A stretch of DNA of 64,000 nt. It comes from Rhododendron vialii. Its lineage: Eukaryota > Streptophyta > Magnoliopsida > Ericales > Ericaceae. Under the pieces are notes generated by a model, which was given only the letters and a program-made list of their open reading frames with translations, did no database searches and was not told where the DNA came from. The translations under genes were made by a program, and so were the position numbers. The stretch spans positions 39,725,001-39,789,000 of the forward strand of contig NC_080557.1 of assembly GCF_030253575.1 (NCBI RefSeq). The letters run 5' to 3'. Shown in pieces: positions 46,800 to 57,590 of this stretch (position 1 is its first letter; every line of letters begins with the position of its first letter).

Positions 46800-48294
46800 T
46801 CTTTACAATTGACTAGAAAAAAATCGGATCCAAATAAATTAATGGAAGACCATACAATAAAATTACAGTTTCTTGTTACGGCGGCTACTCCCTATGAAAG
46901 GGGGAAAAAAAGTTTCTTTTTCTGTTACGCAGTATACAAACAACAATTTTTTTTTGTTTTTGTTTCAAGCGTTCTTATTTTTTAAGTACTTATTTCATAT
47001 TTTACGGGACAAATCATTCTCTTAATATACTGCATGTATGTGTAATTATGAATGTCAAATTATTTCATAATTCGAATCATAACTGTCAAAAGCAAAGTGT
47101 GCAAATCTTTTGAATATAAAACTCGGTTTTACATTTTCTCTCAAGTCAATATCATACTTAGTTTTGGGGGTTTTTTTTTCCGTTTTTCTTCCAATTAGTA
47201 ATTTTGTTTTTGAAGGGTTAACCCATTCTTGTAATTGTATCGTTTGTTTCACCAAAAAAAAAACAAAAAACAAAAACAAACTATGCTTGAAATTCGAAAA
47301 GTTTAATAAACTTTTTGAGTCAAGTCGATTCGGATAATTGCAACGTTTGATTACTTTAATTCTTTGTCGCACACCGAAACTTTTTGCATTTTCGGTCGAT
47401 TTTTTTGTATATTGTAGGGGCTTAGTCACTCTTTCGATTGAGCCTCCACCAGTGGACGGTGGAATTTATCTCGTGCATGCGCAAGTTAGTCAAGACACCA
47501 AATTATTAAAAGAAATGTAAACCCCTATCTGGATGACGCTATCTGGACTTCCAATGGTTGGACGGTACAATATGGGCACGCTACCTAATTAACTTAAGAC
47601 ATAATTTATAATTAACTTAATAGTACGTTTTAGCAATTTTTTGTTATTTATGTTAAAGAAAAGGGTTGGTGATGCCGTTCAAGGGGTAGATACTGATAGA
47701 GAAATTCCATTGAGGTATTTTTTTCCCCATTTTCTGATTGACAGTTAGAATTATTCATTCAGTTTCCAAATGCATTCGTCAAGAATGATGACATCTACTA
47801 ACAAATAATGAACACTTAAATATTGGCCTAATTAACGGTACGTAGTTTATTTGGGTTCTTCAACTAGAAGTAATACCAAATTAATTTTGAATAGCCGAGT
47901 CAAATTTTCTTTGGATCTTTTTGGCCATCTTAGGGAACAAGCTTAATATTAACCTAAATATCACGGCAAGCACGAGAAAGAGAAGACCTACCAACTCCAA
48001 CAATTTCTCTTTCTTTTCTTGACAAAAAAAAAAAAAAAATCTCCGTAATGAAGCATTGTTAAACTTAGCAATCTCTTAAATAGATAACCAAAAATTGATA
48101 TGACAATTTTTGACTATCTATTTTTGATTATGTCATTTGGATGCCCTAAAAACTCAAAATTCCAAACCTTCCCCGTAAAAATCAAGGGATGCAATCAGAT
48201 GAGCTAAGAGATCGTGCTCGTGACTCTGATAAGGTTATTTCGACACTATTGATGGTCCCATAACTCGTGCTTGTGGTTTTGGGGCATTCATGTT
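46800..48294. other. Intergenic, nothing recognised
   Basis: AT-rich with several A- and T-tracts. No supported gene or repeat boundary. Confidence 0.4.
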
Positions 48295-48296
48295 CC

Positions 48297-48327
<31 letters not shown>

Positions 48328-48335
48328 AAAAAAAA
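48295..48335. repeat. Adjoining C and A homopolymers
   Basis: A run of 23 C is directly followed by 18 A. The exact lengths may not be reliable in any assembly. Confidence 0.85.
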
Positions 48336-48374
48336 CAAAAACCAATTACTAGAATTAGTACGGAAAAGTCTAAG

Positions 48375-48739
48375 CACACATATAAATAGAGTACATATTT
48401 TATACAGATTTTTTGTGGGGTCCACCTTAGGTATCACAAAAACGATCCAAGCCGCTCATTAAGTGTAAAACATTTTTTTAAGGGCTCCTGCTAAAAATCA
48501 GCTCAATCCAATATATATAAATGCTTGATCCAATCATCTAACTATTCATTATCCGGAAATCAAAATGAACAATTAGATGATTTGATCGAGCATCTATAAG
48601 TATCGAATTGAACTGATTTTTTGAGGGGACCGTTGAAAAAATATTTACATTTAATGAACGACTCAGATTGTTTGTGTGAGACCCGAGGTGGGCCCCACAA
48701 AAAATCTGTGTAAAATATGTACTTATTTATATATGTGGG
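48375..48739. repeat. Foldback MITE
   Basis: The arms CACACATATAAATAGAGTAC...TTTTGTGGGGTCCACC and GGTGGGCCCCACAAAA...GTACTTATTTATATATGTGG pair over about 170 bp. The subterminal 'gatccaagccgctcatta' has an inverted partner, 'taatgaacgactcagatt'. Confidence 0.8.
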
Positions 48740-48803
48740 TAGCAGCGGATTGTGGTCATTTATTGTTGTAAATATGGTCAAACATTGTGGTAAATGTAGA
48801 GAA

Positions 48804-49022
48804 ATTTTTTGGTACTGGGTATGTACCACATGACCGTCCCACGTGGTACCCAAATAGCTCATTCGGGTCATCCAAAAGTGTGTTGGACGGTCCAGATTGA
48901 AACTTTCTCTTCTCTCTCTCTCATTTTTTTCTCTCCAAATTCGAGCCGTCAAAAACTGAAATGGACGGCCCGAATGCACCGCGCGAGCACCCCGTAGTAC
49001 CCATCCGGCACCAAAAATTTCT
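48804..49022. repeat. Imperfect hairpin with GGTACTGGGTA ends
   Basis: AAATTTTTTGGTACTGGGTA (left) and 'gtacccatccggcaccaaaa' plus 'attt' (right) are inverted. The interior pairs 'tcattcgggtc' and 'gacggtcc' with 'gacggcccgaatg'. Confidence 0.6.
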
Positions 49023-49554
49023 TGTAAATGTGAGTATAGATTGTGGTAAGTATATTATGATAAGTATACTCATACATTGTAATAAGTGTAGCACGCGAAA
49101 AAATCATTAAACCACCTTATTTTTGTAAGATTTTGATAATAGCTGAGATTTATCTATTTTTTCAATCTAAAAGTTTATATTTATGGGACAATCCATGCTG
49201 TAATACAATTGTGCGGCATCACATTAAAATTTGCATCCATCCCAGTTAGGGCTACAAACAAACCGAGCCACTCGTAGCTCGGCTCATTAGTGGCTCGTTC
49301 AAGCTCGGCTCGAAAATTAAACGAACGAGCTCGAGCCGATTTTTTCAACTCATTTTGAAAACGAGCCGAGCTCGAGCTAGGATAAGCTCAGCTCGAATCG
49401 GCTTGCGAGCCGGGGTATATATACTTAAGTTTAGGATTTTTATTGTTATTTCATAATTTGTTCTTTCCGGTTTCATTTTTTAGTTAACAAAGGGAAGCGA
49501 GAGCACATGCACATCAGTACACCCCCGCTCCAAAGGAAAATGAAAGATATATAC

Positions 49555-49944
49555 TGTAACAATCCGATACCACAAACACCTCTCAATTAAAGATCAACCA
49601 TATGACGCATAAACTCCACTTTCGCCAAATCAATTACCTAAAACCCACCACCGTAGACTAAGGAGCCACTGCCCCTGGCTCTCCCCCTTTTACCTGCCGC
49701 TTCTTTTCTTTTATACCCATAGTGACTCATCCCCCAAGTGGTTTGTTGCATGACACATATATTCATTAAACATCCAATTCTGTTTTTACTTCTACTACTT
49801 TTGCTCCCTTATCCGTTCATAGTAGTGAAAGCTCACCCCAACCAAATCACGTGGACTATTACACGAAGTCCAATAATTTGTCTTCCTACCATTTAAATTA
49901 TTATGCCTTGCTATTTATTTCAAATAAATGGTAGGGATATTACA
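49555..49944 (-). repeat. 3' LTR of the non-autonomous element
   Basis: Plus-strand ends TGTAACAATCC and GGGATATTACA. The minus strand contains GTATAAAAG, a TATA-like string, at about 49708. Confidence 0.9.
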
Positions 49945-50913
49945 ATATCCTCTCCTTCAGAAATTTCGTCCCCGAAATTTATCTGCACAATGCTTACAAT
50001 CATACGCTTAACGCATCTTGATTCGCAACCATATTTTAGGAAGCCTTACTCCCCTCAGATAAAAACAACCAAATCGCACTACAAGCTCAACAATATATAC
50101 TGCTTCCTATACAACTAGTGTCTCGATGGGCAACACTATTATTTTGTACCTCGTAGGTGTTGTGATTGGCGGTAACCTCTCAAACATTCCATTCACTTTG
50201 GAATTCAAATTGCAAAGCCACTCTACCAGAATTTATAGCTCTTCCATCAAGCACATATTATGTGTGTACAACACAATGTTTAGATATAGTTGAGCATATC
50301 CAAACTCATAACCACGTAACATTATATATCTCTGATCCTCGTTCCTCAAAACTTTAATTATTTTCATCTGCATTAGAAAAATCATCAATTTATCTCATCT
50401 CATCTCAAATGATAACAAACTAAAAGATACAAATACCAGGCACCACGGGCCGTTCATCTGCAAATCTGGCATGCATTGGCACCTCAGGCCGAATTCTCTT
50501 GGAATTTATGAGTATAGACACCTTGCTAAAACGCCATCAACACAATAATCACACCGCCACTATGGCAACATTCGCCGTTAAGACAATATTCTTTACGCCA
50601 CTTAGGCTAAAATTCAATTTCATACATGCTACTTATGACAACACAGCGAAATTCCAATCCATTCATGCCAACATTTACTAGCCAGCCATATATAAATTCC
50701 ACACAAAAGCCATTAAACTGTCACAACCATCTATCCATGTAATGAATTACGAATTGGGCTCCTCGGACCCACATTCACTTGCAAAACCGACGATATCGGT
50801 ATTACAACTATAGGCACCTCGGCCATTATTCATTCACAAATTAATCAAATATAGGCACCTTGGGCCATTACTCATTTGCAAATCTAACTGCATCGGCACC
50901 TCCACCAAAATAC

Positions 50914-51111
50914 ACGCCACTAAGGCATTGATAACGCCACTAAGGCAATAACCATAACGCCACCAAGGCAATATTCATAACGCCACTAAGGCCACGCCAC
51001 TAAGGCTATAAATCACGCCACTAAGGCTATAAACCACGCCACTAAGGCAATAACCATAACGCCACCAAGGCAATATTCATAACGCCACAAAGGCCACGCC
51101 ACTAAGGCTAT
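50914..51111. repeat. CGCCACTAAGGC tandem array
   Basis: About eleven units of CGCCACTAAGGC or close variants (CGCCACCAAGGC, CGCCACAAAGGC) separated by 'aataaccata', 'aatattcata' or 'tataaa' spacers. A block of about 77 bp containing four units occurs twice (from about 50933 and 51034). Degenerate units continue upstream at 50527-50610. A second unit, with 'ggcacctcggccatta' and 'tcatttgcaaatct', repeats at 50449-50900. Confidence 0.85.
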
Positions 51112-51908
51112 ACAGTATACACTATACAACAAAGGCATAAATTTTATTTAAACACATACATACTCCGCCCACACGCTAAACCACACGGACTGTGATCAAA
51201 CATCAAACAATATTTTCACTAGCTAATATATCTTTTCCTGCTAAGTCTTTGCTTCAGTCCCATTGACTACCAGATCACATAGTAATGCCATTAACCAGAA
51301 AGCTGCAACATTGAAGTCATTTAGAAATTAACAGAAGACAAGAAATCACAACCTACACCCATTCACAAGGGGTAAATACGTTGATTCCCCCACTAATTAA
51401 CACCACTAAAATTGAAGCCTAAGCTAGCTCTTTATCTCCTACCAACAATTCTGAAAGAGAAATCCTGTTCAGCTTCCAATTCTAACGTCACTATCCTTAA
51501 GAGCACTGATTGTATTAACACAATCATAGAATTTGCTTTAATGAAACAACTACAATACAACTTTTATTCGGCCCCTTTTTGAGTAAATTCCTAGAATATA
51601 TACTTTAACTCTAGAGTATCAAAATTCCATACCTACCTACACACGTGTACCATCTTTTCATTTTTTTTTTTCTCTTTCACACCCCAATTAACAAAAGTTC
51701 ACCACAACAAGTAACTTACCGAAAATTGGTCCACTGATGGTTCCGAAACGTATCTGTGACAAATTTTCTGAATACGACTAGTTAAAACAAAGATACTCTT
51801 CTCAAGTTTCTTCTTACGGCTATAGGAGCTAAAACGGCTCAGATTTTAACAACGCATTTGCTACACACTCTGATCACCCCAAGATCCCATATAAGATCTA
51901 TCACCTCA

Positions 51909-51920
51909 GCTCTGATACCA
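51909..51920 (-). other. Primer-binding site (tRNA-iMet)
   Basis: The minus strand reads TGGTATCAGAGC, complementary to the 3' end of initiator methionine tRNA, two bases from the LTR. It fixes the orientation of the element. Confidence 0.85.
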
Positions 51921-51922
51921 AT

Positions 51923-52312
51923 TGTAACAATCCGATACCTCAAACACCTCTCAATTAAAGATCAACCATATGACGCATAAACTCCACTTTCGCCAAATCA
52001 ATTACCTAAAACCCACCACCGTAGACTAAGGAGCCACTGCCCCTGGCTCTCCCCCTTTTACCTGCCGCTTCTTTTCTTTTATACCCATAGTGACTCATCC
52101 CCCAAGTGGTTTGTTGCATGACACATATATTCATTAAACATCCAATTCTGTTTTTACTTCTACTACTTTTGCTCCCTTATCCGTTCATAGTAGTGAATGC
52201 TCACCCCAACCAAATCACGTGGACTATTACACGAAATCCAATAATTTGTCTTCCTACCATTTAAAATATTATGCCTTGCTATTTATTTCAAATAAATGGT
52301 TGGGGTATTACA
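51923..52312 (-). repeat. 5' LTR of the non-autonomous element
   Basis: Nearly identical to the copy at 49555-49944. The differences that I see are at about six scattered bases, for example GATACCTC against GATACCAC. Confidence 0.9.
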
Positions 52313-52496
52313 TATACCTTCACAATCAAAATATTTTTGGTTGTATTAGGTCTATGCGAGGATATATATATACATTTTTCGTTGATTCGTTAAGGCTCGT
52401 GAATAAACTCGAGCTCGAGCCGAGCAAGCTTTGCTCGGCTCAAGCTCGGCTCGTTAAGTTTTCATTGAGCTCGAGCTTGTTTTCGTTAAAAACTTA

Positions 52497-52748
52497 GGCT
52501 CCGTTCCAGAACACCTTCTTAAAAAATAAGTACTTATTTCACATTTTCAAACTCAAAAATAGTGTAAATAAAAAATACTGTAATTTTTTAATTTTTTTTA
52601 CACTGTATAAAAGATCTCGATATCTCATCGAGATCTTTCAAATAAGATCCATATTGCATATTTTTAAATTTTAATGAACCAATTATTTTTGAGTTTGAAA
52701 TTGCCTTCTTAAAAAATAAAAACTTATTCTACATTCCGAAACGGGACC
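52497..52748. mobile_element. PIF/Harbinger-type MITE with TTA duplication
   Basis: It begins GGCTCCGTTCCAGAAC and ends CCGAAACGGGACC, flanked by TTA (52494-52496, 52749-52751). It contains a central AGATCTCGATATCTCATCGAGATCT hairpin-like core and 'aaataagatccatattgcat'. It is nested in the GAGCTCGAGC-rich repeat and ends 250 bp upstream of the L9 start codon. Confidence 0.8.
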
Positions 52749-52997
52749 TTAATAAACAAGCTTGAACACCGTAAAGCTCGGCTCGTTTGCAGCCATAATT
52801 CCTGTGACAAGTCTTTACCCATTTTCCGCTTGACAAAAAAAAAAACCCTTGTCTTGCCATTGGCTCCCTTTTCGTCTCACTTAACAAAACGCGCTCCGGA
52901 TAAGATCATCACGATAGCTATCGCACCCTGTGCCGAACATACACACAGAGAGAGAGAGAGAGAGAGTGGGAGGGAACAAGGCCAGTGAGTTTCGGCA

Positions 52998-55641
52998 ATG
53001 GCATCGACATCGGCAACTCTATCATGGGCTTCCACCTCATGGCTTAACTCCCACAACCCGACCAAATCCACTAACCAAACCACCTCAGCCTTCGTGGTGG
53101 TGGCCCAGAAGAAGGCCAGGAAAATCCGGAAGGTACCCGGTGCAGCACACAACCCGAAACCTGTTCATTCTCATTTTCAGCTCATTTCCTTCATTTTTTT
53201 TTGTCAATTTTCGGACTTAATTTCCAATGGGTTTGTGGTGCGTTGCAATCAGATAATACTGAAGGAGGACGTGGCCGACTTGGGAACGAAAGGGGACCTT
53301 CTCGAGGTCAAACCCGGCTATTTCAGGAACTACCTGCTGCCCATGGGCATGGCCCAGATTGTCACTCCTCGCTTGATCAAGTATTGTCCCAACTTGAAAA
53401 CCATTTGCATTTGGCAAATTGATCGATTTTTGTTGTTTTTAACTTTATGGGTTTTGCTTTGCGTTCTTTTTGTGCTTCAATTTCGGTCTCCGAGCATTAG
53501 TGTTATTGATTTACAGTGTGTGGCTGTTTCGGTGTCTCTTTCCTTTGTGGCGTAGGCAAGGTGTTTGTTGAAATGATTTTTAGGGGGCATAGTTGATTGG
53601 TGTCAATTGAAGATAACTAGTTATAAGGAACTTGTTTGATGGGACTGGATGAAATGTTAATGGAACAAGAGTAGGGTAATTTAGAGGAGGGAAACTAATG
53701 CAGAGCAAAAAGTGAACATCCAACTGATATGTCTCTTTTAGTGTTTGAGTGTTTTGGTCGGACATGTTGTAACTACCCCTTGCACTTATCAGATGCAAGA
53801 AGAAAATGTTATGGGTAATTTTGGAAATTGGAAATGAGCTAGCCTCAATTTTGAGTCCATAACGATATGGTGCTCTCCCTGTACAGACAGAATAGATTGC
53901 AATAGGAAGATCCGAATTTTCCGGTCACCTTGGCAGAAGAATGCGTATATGGGAGTGGGATGATGTCACCGTTGGATATGCTTAAAAAAGGACAACTTCT
54001 GTAATTCATTCTGTTATAATCAGAAACGAAAGAAAAATAAGATTGTACCTCACGTGTATGCACATCCTACAATAGCGTCACTCACTAAGTAGTAACTTCA
54101 TGTTTCAAACACTTCTTATAAGCAGGCTCACTCAACAAATTTTTTACATGCATATGACATTGGTAAACTATGGGAATTGTCTCTCTTAACTCCGTTCTTT
54201 TCATTCTTATCTATGTAATTCCGAGTCATTGAAATAGAGATTCCTTGCTCAAAGATGTTCATTTGTGCGTGTATCAGATCAATGTTGTTGCATAATTAAT
54301 ACGGACCAGTGTGCATCCTAAAAAACTGCCTTATGATCATATTTCGGAATCTTATAGTATGAGATGATTTTGACCGTGGCTTTAGATGGCGGGTGCGGGT
54401 GCACCCATTATTGTTGTGGAAGAGATTTATCTGGTTAAAGTGTTCACCCATTTCTTCCTTCCTTTTCTTCCAGGGAAATGCGGATGGAAGTGGAGAGAAT
54501 TGAAGCTGAGAAAAGACGGGTAACGAAATACTGTGGATTTCTGAATTACATCTTGACAAAAACTGCAAATTATATTCCTTCTCAAATGCCTGCCTGAAGT
54601 GTTAGTGTGTGTGCATTCTGATTATGGAAACTAGATGCAGTAATTTAGCTTCATAGTGTTGTCTTTATGCGACACCACCTTACAGTCTTCTCTGTGATCT
54701 GTATTACGGGTTCGCAGGCCTTATTGGTGCAACCCTTATAGTTTTCAAAGGTCTGCGTGGACTGGTAGGGCTTTGATATTATCTTGTATGCAGGTAAAAG
54801 AAGAGGCTGAACAGCTTGCTTTAATGTTTCAAACTGTTGGCGCATTCAAGGTGAAGCGCAAGACTGCGAAAGGAAAGCAAATCTTTGGCAGGTGAGTTTC
54901 ATGTAGCACCTCTCTCTTTTTTTGGTGGTGAATCTATTCTTTTGTTCGCATGATTCCAATATCTCCTTATTTTGGCAGTGTTACTTCTCAAGATCTTGTT
55001 GACATAATCAAGGTACAGCTTCAAAGGTACTGTCTTCAAATCTACTCAGGCTAAAGATGTTTGTCACCTCTACAAGGGTTGTAATTTCTTAAAGATTTAT
55101 TGTTTATGTGTCCTCACATATTCTGGCATCTTTTGCATGCCTCATTTTTTCTTGCGTGGGGCTTTAGATTGTTAACCAATTTCTTAAATGAACTTGTAGA
55201 AGTTAAAGTATCTCTGTTCCTTTTTCCCTCTTTCTCAAGGATATGCCTGTACTACCATTATAAGGGCTAAATTTTGGTATTTCCCTTATATCTTTCACCT
55301 GTGAGTGTATAGAACACAAGCTGGATAGTAAATGTTAAAGCAAGTCAAAAAGCATTATTTTCATCGATCATGGATGGAATATCGAGTTAACTTTGTTCTC
55401 ACTATCATCTTTACTCATGTATCGAATCGTCATCGATACAACAATAAGCAACGTACTAGTTCCCTTCATGGATGTTGGATTTTATACTTATATTTATTTC
55501 CTGTCTTTCTTTATCCTTAGGGATGTGGACAAAAAAATTATCACTCTACCAGAGATCCGGGAAACAGGGGAATATTTGGCGGAGCTGAAGCTTCACCCAG
55601 AAGTCACAGCGCAAATAAGATTGAATGTTTATGGCAATTGA
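52998..55641 (+). CDS. Plastid ribosomal protein bL9, nuclear encoded
   Basis: Six coding exons: 52998-53132, 53253-53380, 54474-54519, 54794-54891, 54979-55026 and 55521-55641. All have GT/AG junctions and keep frame, giving 191 residues, close to other plant plastid L9 precursors. Residues 1 to about 38 are Ser/Thr-rich without acidic residues, a chloroplast transit peptide. The mature part starts at about [15 protein letters not shown] and holds the L9 N-domain block [20 protein letters not shown]. It continues through the linking helix ([19 protein letters not shown]) to the C-domain with [14 protein letters not shown] and [21 protein letters not shown]9 binds 23S rRNA at the base of the L1 stalk in the large subunit. 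The leader has a GA run at 52942-52968. Longer open frames running into introns are shadows. TE sequence ends about 200 bp upstream. Confidence 0.95.
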
Positions 55642-55910
55642 GGATAGACATCTCTGAAGCCCGCAGAGCTGAAATTTGGGTTTGCGTCAAGGTAAGCAAT
55701 TGTCTGGTAGGGATTTATTAGAGGAGAATACAAAGTTCATGATAGTATCAGAACTCAAGTGGTGATAGAAACTTACGACTGGACAAGTAATCAACTAATG
55801 TGAGAGCCCTCTGGTCCTCGATGGCTTGAAACCAATTTCTTCAAACTTTTTCCCTAACACTCATAACCATGGAGCTCATGCTTTCCTTGTCCTCCGCTAC
55901 TCTTTTTGGT

Positions 55911-56303
55911 ATTCAGACTCAGAATAGTTTTCGAGCTGGCATTGAAAGAACCATATTTCTTGCTTCGGAGAGCCGAGTACTCTGTCTCATTGGGACGGAA
56001 GCAGCGGGCTACTGTCTTTTGAGAAAATGGCCAGAACACTTAGTGCACAGAGAGAAACTTTTGCATAATGTTAGCTAGTATTCTTATTTGGTTTGGGAAT
56101 CAAGTTTTATTCAGACTCAGTATAGTTTTGAAGCTGGTATTGAAAGAACCATATTTCTTGCTTCGGAGAGCCAAGTTTTCTGTCTCACTGGGACGAAAGA
56201 CACGGACTACTGTCTTTTGAGAAACTGGCCTGTACACTTGGTTCACAGAGAGAAACTTTTGCATAATGTAGCTAGTATTAGTTGGTTTGGGAATCAAGTT
56301 TGA
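55911..56303 (+). repeat. 198 bp tandem duplication downstream of L9
   Basis: Two copies (55911-56108 and 56109-56303) begin ATTCAGACTCAG and share 'attgaaagaaccatatttct', 'gcttcggagagcc' and 'cacagagagaaacttttgca'. Each is open in one frame, so two short similar proteins appear. I recognise no family and do not call a gene. The 55642-55910 stretch is probably L9 3' UTR. Confidence 0.85.
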
Positions 56304-56700
56304 CTTAGCCTTCTTCCAACTATCTTTTACTGATGTTCAGCCTGAAACTAAAAATTTCAGGAAAATTTTCTACTGTGTCAGTACAGATAGATGCATGCAG
56401 GTTCTAAACTTCGGGGTGTCTGACATTTTTGCTACCAACAGCTATGTGATTTTGTGATGTCTGCTAAATAGATCTATTACCATTTGTTGGTGCAGGAGGA
56501 GAGGTTGCCAAGGCATTTACCGGAATCAAAGAAAAGTCTGATGCAGGACACCAAATGTGTTGGTGCTTCTTTTGAGATACAAGGGACTAGATCCCTGCTT
56601 TGTAATCATCGACCCGAATTCAAGAATGAAATGAAAACTCGTTTCTCCCTCTCCTTTCTTTCAGTTTTCTGATTTCTTGAGAATGATTTCATAATTTCTT

Positions 56701-57082
56701 CATGGTATTTAGAGCCCTAGCGACGAAAGTTCCCTAATCAAATCAAAATAGTGAAAATGCAGTCTCGATGCCAGCAGCCCTAGCTTTTCTGGTCTCAAAT
56801 TTTCACTTGCTCGTGACAATCAAGTTAAGTTCTGATAACTATCTCCTCTGGAAGACTCAAGTCTGTGCAAACGGTCTGATTAAGCTGAATACCTTGACGC
56901 AAACCCGAAATAATGTATCAATTTGCAGAAGTTGCTTCCAAGCTTATTGGGAGTACTGTTTTTTGCTTGTTGACAGAGAGTGGTATTCTCTGCTCCTGTT
57001 AAATAAAGTATGCAAGGAGAGAAATTGCAAATCTGATGAAACCATTGGAAAATACTTAAGTTTCACTGTGCAAAATCAATAG
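56701..57082 (+). pseudogene. Copia 5' stub (primer site plus gag start)
   Basis: At 56702 'tcatggtatttagagcc' resembles an LTR end (CA) followed by a primer-binding site TGGTATNAGAGC. About 60 bp on, the frame from 56768 contains VTIKLSSDNYLLWKTQV, typical of the start of plant copia gag (UBN2 type). The frame then diverges and ends at 57082. This is a truncated copia element in a lineage different from the 24-36 kb array. An LTR remnant may lie within 56304-56700. Confidence 0.6.
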
Positions 57083-57255
57083 TGCACTAAATTTTTTGTC
57101 CATTTGTAACAACTACTATTTGAGAGTAGATTGAGGAGGACTGGTATTGTAGCCTGCTACCAAAAAAAAGGCAAATGACTATTTCATTGACAATGATGCT
57201 TTTCTTCTTTTGATTTGAGTCCATGTCTTCCCATTCTCCCTAAATCTTGGTCTGG

Positions 57256-57590
57256 TATTTTTTTCCCCAGTATTTTCAACTTCTTCATACTTTTTGGCGT
57301 AAGTTTTGAGATTAATAATTTGTCTTGACGAGAATAATCAATCAGAAAAGTACAAAACATATGGATCGAAGTTGAAAAATTTTCAAATCGGACGACATTC
57401 AAGACCAAAAAAAAAAATCAGCCGTATGGTATTTTTTCGTCTTTAGTGAACTTGTTTTGGCTTTTGATCATAATTTTTTTTAATCTTTTTAGATTCCTCT
57501 CATCGAGACACATGATTAATCCAAAAAATATAACGTGAATCTAACAAAAAAAAATTAAAAGACGAACAAAAATAAACACTACCAAAATTT
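57256..57590. mobile_element. Diverged MITE, same family as 45265
   Basis: It shares 'gagattaataatttgtcttg', 'cgtctttagtgaactt' and 'attcctctcatcgagaca' with the 45265 MITE and the 17180 inverted repeat. The terminal inverted repeats have decayed. Confidence 0.5.

Larger units (their letters stand above)
49555..52312 (-). mobile_element. Non-autonomous gypsy-type LTR element
   Basis: Two 390 bp LTRs (49555-49944, 51923-52312) flank 1,978 bp with no gag or pol. TATAC precedes and follows the element (49550-49554, 52313-52317). The orientation is minus: the primer-binding site TGGTATCAGAGC (initiator Met tRNA) lies two bases inside the LTR at 51909-51920. The opposite end reads on the minus strand 'aaatttcggggacgaaattt' then a purine tract 'gaaggagagg', the usual 3' signature of Tekay/Del chromoviruses. 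The LTRs differ at about six positions, so the insertion is recent. The internal part is largely tandem repeats and would depend on proteins supplied in trans. Confidence 0.92.
49247..52795. mobile_element. TIR-like repeat hosting two nested insertions
   Basis: The left end TAGGGCTACAAACAAACCGAGC and the right end GCTCGGCTCGTTTGCAGCC are roughly inverted. The subterminal sequences on both sides are full of GAGCTCGAGC/GCTCGGCTCG strings. After removing the two nested elements, the parent would be about 500 bp. The 8 bp flanks do not match. An hAT relationship is possible but not shown. Confidence 0.55.

Noticed and set aside
50914..51111. Regular short repeats resembling a CRISPR array
   Set aside because: The units are only 12 bp with repeating spacers, they lie inside an LTR retrotransposon, and the DNA is plant nuclear.
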